The translations under genes and the position numbers were made by a program. The notes below the pieces were generated by a model. The model worked only from the letters and a program-made list of their open reading frames with translations, was not told the origin of the DNA and made no database searches. From contig MU001688.1 in NCBI GenBank assembly GCA_010093515.1, positions 497,394 to 561,393 on the forward strand: a stretch of 64,000 nucleotides of DNA, given 5' to 3'. This document shows positions 1 through 13,068 of the stretch, piece by piece (position 1 is the first letter of the stretch; every line of letters starts with the position of its first letter). This stretch comes from Lineolata rhizophorae (taxonomy: Eukaryota > Ascomycota > Dothideomycetes > Lineolatales > Lineolataceae).

Positions 1-114
1 TACCGTCGTAGGTCCTGGATTTTCTAACTGAATCGACTTTGTCCTCCACCGGCACCTGTATCGCCTTTGTCTTGACTTCGCGCCGAGGAGGATCCTCAAG
101 CTTTCAACGCCACA

Positions 115-2344
115 ATGCACATCTCCGAGAAGCTGGCCGAGGCCAGGAAGAATAACAAGGCAACCTTCTCTTTTGAATTCTTCCCGCCGAAGACCGCCCA
201 GGTAGGTGCTCTTCGCAAATCCTACAGCATAGACTGTGTTCACTGACCTCTGCGGAGTAACAGGGCGTCCAAAACCTCTATGACCGTATGTCTGCTCCTA
301 GACCCTCTGCTGACTTACCGTTTGCTCGCAATCGTCGCGCGTTGCTCTAATACTCAGACTCCAACAGGCATGGACCGCATGCACGGCTTAGGCCCTTCCT
401 TTGTCGACGTGACCTGGGGCGCCGGTGGACGCATGTCGCACCTAACCTGCGAGATGATTAAAGTCGCACAGTCTGCCTACGGCCTCGAGACGTGCATGCA
501 CCTCACATGCACCGACATGGAGCGGAGCAAGATCGACGAGGCCCTCTCGGCCGCCTACGCCGCTGGCTGCACCAACATCCTCGCGCTGCGCGGCGACCCG
601 CCGCGCGACAAGGAGCGCTGGGAGGCGACGCAGGGTGGCTTCCGCTACGCGCGCGACCTCGTCAAGTACATCCGCGACCGGTACGGCGACCACTTCGACA
701 TCGGCGTGGCCGGGTACTCGGAGGGCTGCGACGACCAGGAGGACGTCGACTTGCTGATCGAGCACCTCAAGGAGAAGGTGGACGCGGGCGCCACTTTCGT
801 CGTCACGCAAATGTTCTACGATGTCGACATCTTCATTGATTGGGTCGCCAAGTGCCGCAAGAGGGGAATCACCGTCCCGGTTATCCCGGGCATCATGCCG
901 ATCCACACGTACGCGGCCTTTCTCCGCCGGGCCAATTGGACGCGTTGCCGTATCCCACCTGAATGGATGGAGGCACTGGAGCCGGTCAAGAACGACGATG
1001 CGGCTGTGAGGGAGGTTGGAAAGGGCCTGATCGCGACGATGTGTCGGCGGTTGTTGGAGGCGGGAATTCTCCATCTGCATTTGTAAGAGCTGTCCAATTC
1101 CGAGACGTGGGAGAATAAGACGGTGGTGAAGGGCGAGGCTCAAATCTCTAATTCCTTCAACGGTGGAGATGAGGGACGCTAATGAAATATATTCAAAGAA
1201 GGGGCTACTAACTCCCGCTCAACAGCTACACTATGAACCTCGCCCAAGCTACGCGCATGGTCCTCGAAGAACTCAACCTGCTACCTGACCTCGAGGCTCC
1301 GCTTGAGAAACCGCTCCCCTGGCGCCAATCGCTCGGTCTCAATCGGCGCGACGAGAACGTCCGTCCCATCTTCTGGCGCAACCGCAACAGGTCCTACGTC
1401 GCCCGCACCCAGGATTGGGACGAGTTCCCCAACGGGCGCTGGGGCGACAGCCGCTCGCCGGCCTTCGGCGAGCTCGACGCCTACGGCATCGGCCTTAAGG
1501 GCACCAACGAGCAGAACCGTAAGCTGTGGGGAGAGCCGCGATCCGTGCGCGACGTGGCGCAGCTGTTCGTGCGGTACTGCGAAGGCGAGCTGGCGAGCCT
1601 GCCGTGGAGCGAGGCGGCCATCACGCGCGAGGCCGACTCGATCCGCGGCGACCTCGTCGCGCTGAACCGGCGCGGCCTGCTCACCGTCAACTCGCAACCG
1701 GCCGTCGACGGCGCCCCCAGCGCAGACCCCGTCGTCGGCTGGGGGCCCCGCAACGGCTACGTCTACCAGAAGCAGTACCTCGAGGTGCTCGTCAGCCCCG
1801 AGCTCATCGCCGAGCTGCTCACCCGCGTCGAGCGCGACCCCGACCTCACGTACTACGCCGTGACGCGTAGCGGCGACCTGAAGACGAACGCACCGGGCGA
1901 GGGACCCAACGCAGTCACTTGGGGCGTGTTCCCGGGGAAGGAGATCGTTCAACCGACCATCGTGGAGACGGTTAGCTTCTTGGCGTGGAGGGACGAGTTC
2001 TACCGACTCGGCGAGGACTGGGCGAAGTGCTATCCGTCCAACCACCCGTCGAGATATGTCATTGAGGATTTGATGGACAGTTGGTACTTGGTCAATATCG
2101 GTACGTCCAAATCTGTCATGGCTTATCGTATTTTGTTCTTGCTTAGGGTATCAATATTGACAATTGCTGCGCAGTCCACAATGACTTCCACCAAACGCAT
2201 GGCGTCTTCCCGCTTTTCGACGGCCTCGAGGTCAAGGACATGGACAAGACGTATGACGAGAGCATCATGAACGGCGACCACAAAGATGCCCATGCAGACG
2301 CTTCTTTCACCGCTACCGCTGCTCCCAATGGAGTCAAGAATTAG
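115..2344 (+). CDS. met13: Methylenetetrahydrofolate reductase (MET13-type)
   Basis: Reduces 5,10-methylene-THF to 5-methyl-THF in the cytosol, supplying the methyl group for methionine synthesis. Five exons fit by eye: 115-201, 264-285, 368-1082, 1226-2100, 2175-2344, about 622 aa, close to the roughly 600 aa usual for eukaryotic MTHFR. The N-terminal FAD/TIM-barrel domain starts with FSFEFFPPKT and carries DVTWGAGG, LALRGDPPRD, TQMFYD and PVIPGIMPI. The linker LEPVKNDDAAVRE is typical of the fungal MET13 branch rather than MET12. The C-terminal regulatory (SAM-responsive in eukaryotes) half begins near YTMNLAQAT and ends VHNDFHQTHGVFPLFDGL plus a short tail. Exon 2 is only 22 nt. The start is the first ATG that leads into the conserved ISEKLAEA helix. 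The family call is firm; the paralogue assignment (MET13 against MET12) is somewhat less so. Confidence 0.93.
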
Positions 2345-3375
2345 CCTAAGGCTCGATCATTCGTATTCTCGGGATTCAAATGATCCCCACCTCTCTCCCC
2401 TCTCTATCACCCAACATTGACCCTTTTCCCTCCTTTTCAACAGTTTGAAGTTCAACATTAACCGGCATTCAACTACCGCCTAAGTGTCATTTTTTTTTAG
2501 GCTATTTGGTAATATCTTACTTTTCAACACCCAACATAGAGCGACGGAGTTCACGGCAGACGAGTCCATTTTCAACACTGGCGGCCCGGAAACATACTCA
2601 AAAAGGCATTCCAAGATGGCATGCAAAAACACGCTGTGCAAACATAGGAGTTTCAAAAACTGCAGAGTGCAAAAAAAAATTAAACAAACATTGGCCGGCG
2701 TCAAAACAATTCAACATTTGCACAGGGCGGCGCTTGAGCGATACCAGGGCTACAATTGGCAGAAATGAATAGCGTCTCTTCTTTCTTTCGGCTGCCTGGT
2801 GAAGGAGGAAGGCGTAATTTAGTTTTCCCTGTATTTTTCAATTTTTTATTTTTCCTCTTCGGAAACATGGGGTTGGCATGGGTGGCTACGAGCGTCTGTT
2901 CAACCAACGACTTGAAGTGGAAGGGAAGATGTCTGTAGGGGTGATAGAAGTTATTAGTTAAATGTCAAGTGTCAGAATGGTCTGTGAATGCGATACAGCT
3001 TCCTAAAACCAGAAGCGTGGTGCTGGTGGCCTATCCATTGGGGTGGCGTGCACATCGTGCCCAGACGGGGCTTTAAAAAGGGGGACCTCAGTGGTCGAGC
3101 GGCATTCCTTGTGGACTTCTTTGCATTCAATTTACGTACGAAGGTATGATCATAAAGGGACTTTGCAGCCGGAAAGATACGTGGTCAATATACCAATCAA
3201 CACTCCACCATACAAGTGTTCCATGCAATACCAATGAAATGCACGTGAACATAAAATCTATAAGTATTTTTCCAATCCTTCCCATTTTTGTGGACCCCGA
3301 AATGTTATTGTATAAAAGGACAAAATCTTCCCTAACTCCGCTTTCTACTCTACAACCAACTTTAACCCAGTCAGC
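2345..3375. other. Convergent intergenic region, no gene recognised
   Basis: This is the shared 3' flank of the convergent MTHFR and MCD4 genes. It is AT-richer than the flanking exons, with short A and T runs near 2487 and 2670. Open frames here are short, overlap on both strands and show no family motif. The motif TTCAACA recurs several times between 2450 and 2900, with no visible larger repeat. Confidence 0.6.
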
Positions 3376-6300
3376 CTATCGATCCAGCGCGTTCGCAGCC
3401 ACCTCCTTACTACCACCTATTCCGTCTCCCTCCCATTTCACCCTCACACTCCCATTACTATCACTCACTTCAGCCCTCCCATCCCTCTTCCCGTCCAACA
3501 TCTCGGCCCCACCCTCAAACTCCACGCCGGAGACAAAGACCTCGCTGACCAGCTCGAGCCCCGCAACGAAGACGCTCAGCCCACTCGCGATGCAAAAGTG
3601 GGAGATGCTGGTTCCGATGTCGAGCCAGGATCCCTCGTCGCGGACCATGAAGAAGAAGTTGAGAGTGAGGGCGTCGCCGATGGCCATGACGACCATGAAG
3701 AGGGCCGAAGGCGCGACGCCGAGGCGCCGGTTCAGGATGCCTAGGTTGGCCGAGATGACGGCGAAGGGAAGCAGGATCTTGAGCATCAGCAGTGCGCCCT
3801 GGCTGAAAGGATCGAAGACGGGGATGAGCCGGGAGACGGCGTCGAGGGAGAAGGACGAAACGGAGGCGATGTTGCCCGTGGAGAAGAAGGCGGATTGGAG
3901 GAGGTAGAGGAAGAAGAGGGCGATGCGGGCATCGGCGAGGGTGAGAGGGCGGAATTTCTGGCCGCCTGTTGCTGTGTTGTCTGTTGTTGATTTTGTTGTG
4001 TTGGGGACGCGGGTGCTCGACGTGTATGTATAAATACGGTGCTCCATACGCACCCACGTGACAAGCGTGGCGCAAAAGGAGAAGTAAAACAGGCCCTCGT
4101 AAGAAGTGGTCAAGATGATGAAGACGGGCGAAAAGGACAAGAAAATCACCATCAGACGATGTAGATAGTGATTATTCGGCCGCAAACCGTGCAAGAACGG
4201 CACGGTGAGGGAAGCCACTAGAACCCGAACCCAATCCGTTAGCCATCAGACTCTCCCGTCACGCTGTTCTACGATGAGATAAGTTTCGGTAATACTACTC
4301 ACCTAGCACAATCCACCCCACAATCTGTGTCCCCAACGGCAGACCCTCTCTCGCCTGCAAGGACGCCACGCTCGACCTCGTCACCAACATCGCCAGCGCA
4401 ACGAGCCCAATCTGCACCCCGATGATGCTTCTAGAGACGCCATCGGGGCCACTCGCCGCCAGCCCCTCCCCCACTCCCTTCCTACCATCGCTTTTCGTCT
4501 TGCCGTCCTTCGATCCGTTCTCCATCACCCCTCCCGCCCCGGCCTCCGACTGCACCAAGATGCTCTTCTCGAACAACAAATACGCCGCGCCAACTGCGAA
4601 CATCAAGAACCCGCCCAGAAGGATCTGTGTGATCGATTCGACTTTGACGACAGGCAGCAAGGTGAACGAGCTCATAAGCACGCAGCACACCATCCACGTG
4701 GCGACGAGCACGGGATTGCTCTTCACGAAGAGGACGCCATATAAAATCGGCCACGCCGCGCCCGCCAAGTAGCACGCCGTATAGATCTCGCGCCGGAAGT
4801 AGCTGGCAACGAGGGCCTCTAGCAGCGCGACAAAAGCAACGGTCTTAGCCACCAGCGTCGCGCACTGCTTGCCGGACTGGACGCCCGCCAGCAGCGCGGC
4901 GCTTCCGCGCACCAGCGCCTCGCGGCGCGCCAACACCTCTTCCCAGAAGGCGACCGGGAAGACGGCGTAGGCGTAGTAGGTCCAGGGGCTCTGCTGGATG
5001 AAGAGGGCGGCGAAGAGGGCGGCCAGGGCAGCTGCGAAGGCGCCGACGACGGCCGGGTTGCGCCGGATGGGCGCCGCCGCGTCGGCCTCCTGTAGCACGT
5101 GCAGGTCAATGACGGTGGCAGTCGCGAAGGCGATCCAGCCTAGGTACCCCGCCGTGACAAGAGCGCGCAAGAAGAGCCAGTCGTACGTCTGCAGGTAGCG
5201 GAGCCCGGCGAGCGCGAGCTGGATCAAGTCTTCGCTCTGCGTGATGGCGTCATCGTACCGGCCATTGTCAATGGCATCGCGCACAGCGGCAAACCGGCGC
5301 TCGACGGCGGAGAGTTGGAGCGCTAGTTGCTGCTCGCTGGCGCTGGCGTTGGCGCTGTTGCTGCTGCTACCGCCGCCGACCCCGCCATTCTCCCCATCTT
5401 CGCGGAATCCCGGGAAAGGCACGTAGCGCAGCACGTGCGCTTGCTTCTGCGCCTCCTTGACGGCGTACATCTCAAGGATCTGCCGCGCGTTGACGAGCAG
5501 GGCTTCGGCCTTCTGCCGGACACCCGCCGCCACATACGCGAGGGGCAGCTCGCCGACCGAGTTGACCGGGAACTCGAGGCCGGCCAGGTAGGCCATGAGG
5601 GTGGCAACGTCGGCCTGGGCGACGTCGTTGCGCTGCACGCGGTCGAGATGCCAGTCGGCAGAGAAGCCGTCTTCGTGGCCTGGCGCGACCTGGCCCTCTG
5701 GCACCAGCACCGGCGGCGCCACGCCGGCGCCCCAAGCAATGAGCGGCGTGCGTGTGTTGTCCGGGTGGCCGTCGCCGTGGGAGCCCCAGTCCGACATGCC
5801 GTGGTCGGCCGTGAAGACGAAGGCAGTGCGGCCGTCGCGGTCGAAGAAGTCCTCGACTAGCCCGACGATCTCCTGTACGCCGCTGTCCACCACCTTGATG
5901 TTGTGCAGGTACTCCTTCGAGTAGGGCCGGTAGAAGTGTCCCGTCGTATCGAGTCCGAGCAGGTGCAGAAAGAAGACGTTGCCCTCTTGGCGCAGCTCCT
6001 TGTCCAGCGTCACGTTCTTGCGCGTGTCCTCAGTGAACAGCTGCCGCACCCGGTCAAATACCCACGTGTCCAGGGAGGTTGCGTCCTGCGTAAAGTCCTC
6101 GGCCTCGGCGCCGTACATATCCTGGTCGACCCGTCCCGGCACCGCCCCCTCCGCGAACATGGGCAGAATGTCCGGGCTGCCCCAGCTCCACGTGTGCCGG
6201 CTGCGGTTGAAGACGCTGTCGAAGTTGACCGGGTTAAGCTTCCACCCGGTCGTCACAGCCGACACGTCCTCGTACAGACCTGCGATCAGCGCGACGTGCC

Positions 6301-6793
6301 CGGGGCGCGACTCCGTCGGCACTCGCGTGTGCGACACGCCAAACGTGCCGTGTGAGAGGACGCGTGAGCGTAGATAGGGCGCCAGTGGGCGCGGCGAAGC
6401 GGCGGCGTAGGCGTCGTCGGTCGATGCGGGGGATGGGTCGGGATGATACTGGAAAGCTTTGTCGGCGCGGAGTCCATCACCTAGATGGTACCACACAATC
6501 CCGCGTCAGCGCCCTTTTCTTGGTCTCGAAATTGAGTTTTCCGCTACGGCCGAATGCCACCCCGAATTCCCCCGCCCCCTTTCGTGCCCTGTGAGGATAT
6601 AAAAGCAAACATGCTACGCACCCACAAACAGTACGAGTCGTTTTGCCGGCGGCTCCGGCTCCGTTTCCACCTTGAACGCCCGCATGCCGCTCACAATCGG
6701 GCTGACGAAGTATATGTCGAATATAGAATAGACGTATAGCAGATGGAAGAAGACGGCAATGGCCAGGAAGCCATGGCGGCTGAGCCGCGCCAT
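3376..6793 (-). CDS. mcd4: GPI ethanolamine phosphate transferase 1 (MCD4/PIG-N)
   Basis: Adds phosphoethanolamine to the first mannose of the GPI-anchor precursor in the ER membrane. Three exons: 6622-6793, 4303-6480 and 3376-4217, about 1063 aa, somewhat longer than the roughly 920 aa of yeast Mcd4. The N-terminus has one membrane anchor (FLAIAVFFHLLYVYSIFDIY) followed by VSPIVSGM, the MCD4 hallmark. The alkaline-phosphatase-like catalytic domain opens at FVGDGLRADK, the metal-binding Asp region, spanning the first intron, and has FTADHGMSDWGSHGDGH as the second metal site. The C-terminal half is a string of hydrophobic helices (PigN domain), ending in a less conserved acidic tail. The start ATG is fixed by the conserved anchor. 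A hydrophilic Ser/Asn/Gly-rich insert near residues 380-400 is probably species-specific. Confidence 0.93.
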
Positions 6794-7722
6794 TCTTGGG
6801 TTCGTTCTGGTTGTTTGATATCACCTCTAGTCGTCTTTACGCCAACTGATTGATTGATATGCGGTAGTATCTCGTTCTTTTGGCGCCGAAGTCAGAGCGA
6901 TCGAAAATAAAATGCTAGAGCTCAAAATGCAGAAGCCAAAACAGAAAACTAAAAAGAAAATGAGCGACACGGTCTCTCCCTCTCTCGCGCGCGCGCACGC
7001 GAGGCCTGGAGGCTCAGAGACCAGTAAAGTCCTAAGCTTCACTCAGAGCCGCTGTTGCCAGTGAAGCCGCTGCCACTGCGCGCAAGCCGTCGGTCCGTTC
7101 GAAGAGAGACCTGGTCGCAAAAGAAGACGTCGAAGCCCCCGCGTATGGCGCGTGCTCTGCCAGCGGTTGCGAGGTTGTTGTCGAGAGGCAGGCCGTCGCA
7201 AGGACGCGTGTGATTGATGGCACCCGGGGAAACCTGCCGCTAAATTGATCAGACGGCGCGCCAAGACAAAATGTCATCCAGGGGCGGCGTGCAGCCAATG
7301 AACGGCCGCCCCACCTCCACGGCTCCTGGGGTCTGCAAATACGTGGATGGGCACATCCGCAACTCCGCGTCCTCCGTTCCCCTTATTACATACTCCGCGC
7401 CTTGCCGTCTTCGTTCTACCATGGCCCTTCCATTCTCACCGTGAGTATACACTATCCTTGCAAGTTGGATCTTTAGTGCTTACAAAGAAGTGCTTTATTC
7501 CCGCTTTCTCTTGTGGTTAATGGAATGAAACCGTCGGATACGTACACCAAGATGACTAAGCCAATCGAACTGAATTGCACCGACTTGAGGACTCCTGTCT
7601 CCTACGCTGAGCAGCATCTTGTTGTCTTTTAGTGCTCCTCTACGACCAATGCTCACTAGCTCGCCCGCATCGCTCCCTCTTCACTCATACTGCCACCGAT
7701 TGCCCTGACCATGTCCAATTAT
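6794..7722. other. Intergenic region between MCD4 start and GDI stop
   Basis: It should contain the MCD4 promoter and leader and the GDI 3' UTR. A CT-rich tract followed by alternating CG (about 6980-7003) is the only obvious simple sequence. A mini-exon-like ATG followed by a GTGAGT donor lies on the + strand near 7422, but I could not connect it to a convincing gene. Confidence 0.55.
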
Positions 7723-9626
7723 TTACTCCTGCGCCAGCGTCTGGCCTTCCCGGAGGCCCTCCACCACCAGCTCATGTCCCTCTGCTCGGCGGTAAATATC
7801 CCTAATGTCGTCTATAACCTATGAGTTAGCACAATATTTTGCCAGCCCAACTACCTTCACGCCGAGGAACCAGCTGGCCCAAGCAACACGGCAACTCACC
7901 GGTAGTCGTCTCAAAGTGGCTGGTAGCGTCGTAGCTCTTGGATATGAAGATATTGTCGTTAACGCCGCTCTCGAGAGGCGCGTACAGCGGCGTGGGCGAG
8001 CCCATGAATTTCTCCTGGATGCTGCCGAGGCGCTCGAAGCCCGGCTGCAGCTCTAGGTGGTGGTTGCTGTCGCCCTCAGCGATGGTGGATACGATCGCGA
8101 TGTAGTAGCCCTTGGGGCACACGTTGTGCGCCGACGAAACCATGGCTATGTAGATGTCTGGGAGGTGCCGAATTTTATATTAGACGCAGGCTAGCTAACC
8201 TAAAGGGAGAATTCAAAAGTGAAAAGGAAAGGAAGGGAGATGACGTACCATGCTTCCGCCCAACCTGGCTCTGTGGAATGATCAGCTGCAGTGAGTCCGA
8301 GTTATCCGTGTTGGGGATGGGATGGGTGAGGATGCAAATGGCCTTAATCAGGTGGCCGACGACCTGGACCTTGCCCGGGAAGTAGCTCGGGTCGGCCAGT
8401 ATCTTGCCGGCCTTGGTCTCAAACTTCATGCCAGGGCCTTCCTCGCCGCGTTCCTTCATCGTCGCCTTGATGCCGCACGCCTTGCCGGCGTCGTCGAACT
8501 GGATCTCGTCCACGTCCGTGTTGAGCATGTAGGTGCCGCCGTAGATGGCCGACAGGCGGGCGAAGCCCTGCGGCAGCTCGCCCAGGCCGTACAGCGGGTA
8601 TATGTAGGGCGACTTGCCGTAGCGGGCCATGCTGTTGACGTAGAGGCGGATGCGCTGGATGGCGTCCTGCGCCATGCCGGCCTGGTTGATGTATTCGTCC
8701 GTCTGGTAGAGTGCCATTGAGTGGCCGACGAAGTCGCGCGTCGTGGCCTCAAGGCCGAACTTGTCGTACACCTCCTTCATGGTGCACGACGAGAGGTCCA
8801 ACCCCTTGTGCGTAGCCGGGTCGTTCCCGTTGAAGGAACCGACCCACTCGAGGAAGTTGCGCGCCCGCCGCTTCTCGAACAGGCCCATGAGCGGCGACCG
8901 CAGGGCCTCGCCGGCATCCGACGGAACCTTGGCCACCGTCGCCCTGCTGCCAGCTCCTTGCTGCACGAAGGACCCAGCAATCTGCTTGAACTCGAGGTAC
9001 CGCGTCACGTCGGTCGAGACGAGGATATTAGTGAGCTCGCCGTTGGACATGAGGAGCTTGGGCACCAGGTCGATGTTCCAGTCGTTGATGCGGCCGTACT
9101 TCTTCCATGGCTCATCGCCCGTGTTCTTGCCATACTTTTTGAAAAGCTGTTGGGTACGGAGAAGATGTGAGCTTGCGCGACAGTAAAGGGGGCAGAGACG
9201 CTGGAAGCGGAGCACACATACAGCTTCTATGTTGACTGACGCCGCCTCCCTTAATGATGCAACTAGATATCAGCAACAGTTTCTAGCGAGTCTGGTCGCA
9301 TCCAGTTCATGCCATATCCACGTACCCTCCGTAGTGGTCGTTCCGGTCAATGTGCAGCACCTTCTTCCCCTTTACGCTCAAAACGCTGTGCAAACCAATG
9401 ACATCAGCACATCATTTTCCATAAACTCGTCCAGTTAATTCAAATCCGCCCAGTGCCATACCCAGAAAGCACGCATTCCGTGAGCCCTGCGGTTGTACAA
9501 GCAATGCGTCAGCCATCGTCATCGACCCCCGACCCACAAAGGATACAAAGGATCCATAGCGGGGTAGTTCAAGGACTCACCAGTGCCTAGCACAACGACG
9601 TCGTACTCGGAGGCGATCTCATCCAT
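7723..9626 (-). CDS. gdi1: Rab GDP-dissociation inhibitor
   Basis: Extracts GDP-bound Rab/Ypt GTPases from membranes and recycles them through the cytosol for vesicle traffic. Seven exons: 9581-9626, 9462-9486, 9326-9385, 9222-9249, 8249-9146, 7900-8157 and 7723-7811, giving 467 aa, the usual GDI size. Seen motifs: YDVVVLGTGLTECVLSG (dinucleotide-fold-like conserved region 1), HIDRNDHYGG, the Rab-binding segment around DIVPK-like NIDLVPKLLMSNGE, SPYIYPLYGLGELPQGFARL, and a C-terminal DDIRDIYRRA. It lacks the large insert of Rab escort proteins, so GDI rather than REP. Four 5' exons are very short (25-60 nt). The start ATG precedes the conserved DEIASEYDVVVLG. Confidence 0.95.
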
Positions 9627-10940
9627 TGCGGCGCAAGTCGTTCGGGGTTCAATCCAGCAGCAACGAGAACGAAGGAAAGGAGTCCGAGCGCGGTGAGACG
9701 GCTGTTGGTGATTGAAGAGGAATGGGGTGTATGGCGGGTTGTTGTTGGCAGTTCGGGGGTTCGGGAAGCTCTCGTTGTTGCGGTGTGAGGGGCCCGCGCA
9801 GCTGTCTTGCGGTTGATTGGCCGACGGGCTGGGCCCGGGCGGCCTGCGGGCCCCGCCCCCAGGCCTCCGTGCCCACGCTTCAGACTCGAGCCTTTGAGAC
9901 GCTCGCTGCGTGCGGGTCTTCTCACTCTTCATGCTCGAGACGTCTCAGGAAACACTTTGACTCTCACTGCTCAGAGCCTTTAGTCAACTATATGATTCCT
10001 CGAATATAATAGCGGAGTGAACTGTCGGAATTTTTTATAAATTAAGTTTCAAGGAGAAGCTTGCTGCTCCGTGCTCGAGCGAGAAAGCCCATTGATCTAC
10101 AGTAATGCCATCTTTGGCTAGCTGGCAAATTTAATCAAAAATTGCACGGGAAATTCTTTCCGCATTCTGATGGATTGGCTAGAGTACCTAGGGCGGTGAG
10201 AGACTGTACGGTACCTAAAGAAGACTCCAGAGACCAAAAATGTAACCAGGCTAGACTGATTTCCTTCTGATTCATTTTGCTGGTTGGTCAGTGCATTGTA
10301 TATTTGTGTTGATTATACAACCCCTCTAGTGCATGCAGAACGAAGTCAACATGTAAAGAATTCAGAGGGCGGTATGGAAACTTGAGAAAGTAAAATATAG
10401 ACTTGTCGTGTGTGGGCTTATGCCTAAAGGCCATCATCCGTGATAGTGCAGGGCGCTACACAACTGTTAGCTTTACTACAGCGAAATCATCCTTGAATTT
10501 ATGCTTTGGGCAGACTTTTAGCGATGATCTCTGCAAGGTCTAGCAATAAGTCGAAAATTTGGTATGCCATATTTGAAAGATATTTACGTGTACCAGACTG
10601 ACCAGTGAAATTGAATAGGAGACCCGAGTTTACGGTATGAAGAAGATACGCCAACTTAGTCTACGCTCTCTTTAACACTCTTGCACTCTTGGAATTCATC
10701 CAAGGAATCTTATTGAAAACGCTATGATGTCATTCGTATTGGAATAGGATCTTGCAATCACATTCCCTCTTATATTCATTAAACCTAGATGTCAAGCCCA
10801 AGACATAAACCCAAACCAATATCGCTCATTCTACATGTCAAAGATAGAAAAGTTCCGGTATCACAAAAACCTTCAAAATCATCACCCTAAAGCTCTCAAC
10901 TGCAGCTTTACCGCCCAGTCCCAATAAAGCACTTTTCCAT
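9627..10940. other. Intergenic region, AT-rich in its distal half
   Basis: The first 350 bp are the GDI 5' leader and promoter and are GC-rich. From about 10000 to 10840 the sequence is AT-rich with stops in all frames, and I see no gene, RNA or repeat in it. The last 100 bp are the 3' flank of the purine permease. Confidence 0.6.
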
Positions 10941-12902
10941 CTACTCTGCCTTCGGCTGCGGCGGCGCGCTCGCAATCTCATCGCTCGAGCTCGGACGATT
11001 CTCCACGTCCGTCTCCTTGTTGCGGATGTGGTCCCACTCGACCTTGTCGTGGCTCTCCTCGGTGCGGTCGACCGTGGAGCCAGCGTCAGAGCCGGCGGCC
11101 TCAGTCTCCTCGGCCTCTTCGGGCAGCGTGAGGTTGAGGATGAGCGTGATGAAGGCGGTGACGGCGAAACCCGTCTCGAGCACGAGCTCGATGGCGTCGT
11201 AGAAGCCGCGCAGAGAGCGGTTGTCGCCCTCGTAGGTGAAAACGTAGGCAAACCAGCTAGAGAAAAAATAGCGCGTTAGAATCTGCTCTTCTTCTTGTTG
11301 CGTGGTTATGCGAGGTGATGCGCAGGTGTAACTTACTCAGGCACAAGCGTAGCGCCGTAGCCGATGGCCAGACCGGCCGTTAGGATGAAGCGGTTCCGCC
11401 TGTTCAGGTGCACCGTGGAAATGATGCGGATACCGGAGACGGCGACGGCCGAGAAAAGGAACGTTGTCATGCCGCCCAGGACAGCGCCGGGGATGGACAC
11501 GAGCGCGGCGCTGATCTTGGCGAAGATGCCCAGGATGATCAGCCAGAAGCAGCAGGCGTAGCCCGCCTTGCGGTTCGCGCAGCGCGTCAGCGCGATGACG
11601 CCGTTGTTCTGGGCGAAAGTGGAAACGGGAGTGATGGTGCAGAGGGCGGCCAAGATGCCGTTGAGGCCGTCCGCGAGGACACCGCCCTGGATGCGGCTGT
11701 CGTAGATCTTGCCTTCGACCTCGAGGCGGGACACGTCGCAAGAGGCCGTGATGTCGCCGATGGCCTCGACGGCCAGGATGACGAAGACGGCCAGCAGCGG
11801 CAGCACAATTGGTCCGTACACGCTCAGCGGGAAGGTGTGCACCCATATGAAAGACACGGCCGGCGCGGCCTTGATGCCGCTATCGTCGAAGTAGCCCGTC
11901 GCGCCCGCGATAATGCAGCCCGTCAGCAGGCCAATAACGACGGCCGTGCTCTTCATGATGGGCGATCCGAAGCGCTCGCACAGGATGATGGTAATGAAGA
12001 CGGAAAAGCCAAGGCCGATGAACTCGGCACTGCCCCAGGGCAGCGGCCGCGGCGCGTTGACGTCCGGGCACATGACATAGGGACCTGTCTCGGGACGGTC
12101 CGCGCAGACACCGCTGCCACCAGCCCAGTTCTTGAAGCCGGACTCAATTAGCTTGACGCCGATGAGCATGACAGTCGGGCCGGTTACGAGCGGCGGGAAG
12201 ATCTTCTTGAGCACGCGCGGGCTAGTGAAGGACAGCGCAATTTCGAGCAATGCGCAGCAAGCGGCAGTGCCAATGATGGCGCCGTAACCTTCCGGGCAAG
12301 GGAGCGGATTTCCTTCGTCGTCGGTAGGGCAGAAGCCGTTGCCGTACATTTGCGTCAGGGCACCCTGTGCAACGGGAATTGTAGCGAAGGAAGTTCCAAC
12401 CACGGAAATGAGGCCGGTGCCAAGATAGTACGGAGTCTTGTAGATATGGAAACGGGTAATTTGAATGGCAGACAGAATGCCGCACACAATCAGCGATGTC
12501 GACACTAGGTACTGGGACAGTTCGAGGCCGAGATTGGCGCCACCCGAACCGCTGAGAATGATTGGAGGAGTGATGACACCAGCAAGCATAGAAAGAGCGT
12601 GCTGGAAACCGAGCAGAAGGGCGAGGAAAACAGGCATTTTGCCGTTCAGGGAGAAGAACGGCGCCGCCCTCGGATCCTTCTTCATGAAGGGGATGTTCGG
12701 CCTGAAGAGATAGGCATAGTCGTAGTCTCCAATCAATCCGTCTCTGTTAAATTCATTGTTAGTTTCACTGGTTCGCTGCGTATCTGCTTTCTTTTCTCTT
12801 TGGGACTCACTTGGTGATGAAGGCCCTCCCAAAGCGACGCAGCTTCTCACTCCATGTCCTCCTCCGGCTCAAAGTCGGAGTGATCTGATCAGGCTCGGCC
12901 AT
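10941..12902 (-). CDS. Uric acid-xanthine/H+ symporter (UapA/UapC-type NAT permease)
   Basis: Plasma-membrane purine importer of the nucleobase-ascorbate transporter (NCS2) family, for using uric acid and xanthine as nitrogen source. Three exons: 12811-12902, 11337-12743 and 10941-11256, 604 aa (A. nidulans UapA is 574). About 14 hydrophobic helices. Functionally known UapA positions are present: the TM1 GFQHALSM motif, the TM8 Glu in AVEAIGDITA, the TM9 Asp in GGVLADGL, and the NAT signature QNNGVIALTR. The cytosolic N-terminus has the SRRRTWSEKLRRFGRAF segment and the DYDYAYLF element typical of Uap proteins; the C-tail is acidic and Ser-rich. UapA against UapC specificity cannot be decided by eye. 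Confidence 0.93.
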
Positions 12903-13068
12903 TGTGCCTTAGGAAAATCAAGGAGAGATTGAAAAGGATTCCGCGGCGGTAGAAACTAGCTACAAGTACTTAGATCTCAGGCGGATGGGCACTGCGGGGC
13001 AGTCGGCCAAGGCTAGGTTCTTATGTTCCTGAGGAGCTGGGAGATCTGGATGGCGAAACGGGGCCAAG

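Noticed and set aside
3146-3907. 253-residue plus-strand frame opposite the MCD4 C-terminus
   Set aside because: Most of it is antisense to the well-supported MCD4 last exon.
7422-7710. ATG plus GTGAGT donor suggesting a short plus-strand gene near 7422
   Set aside because: The only frame-compatible continuation gives about 35 residues with no sign of selection, and it overlaps the GDI 3' flank.
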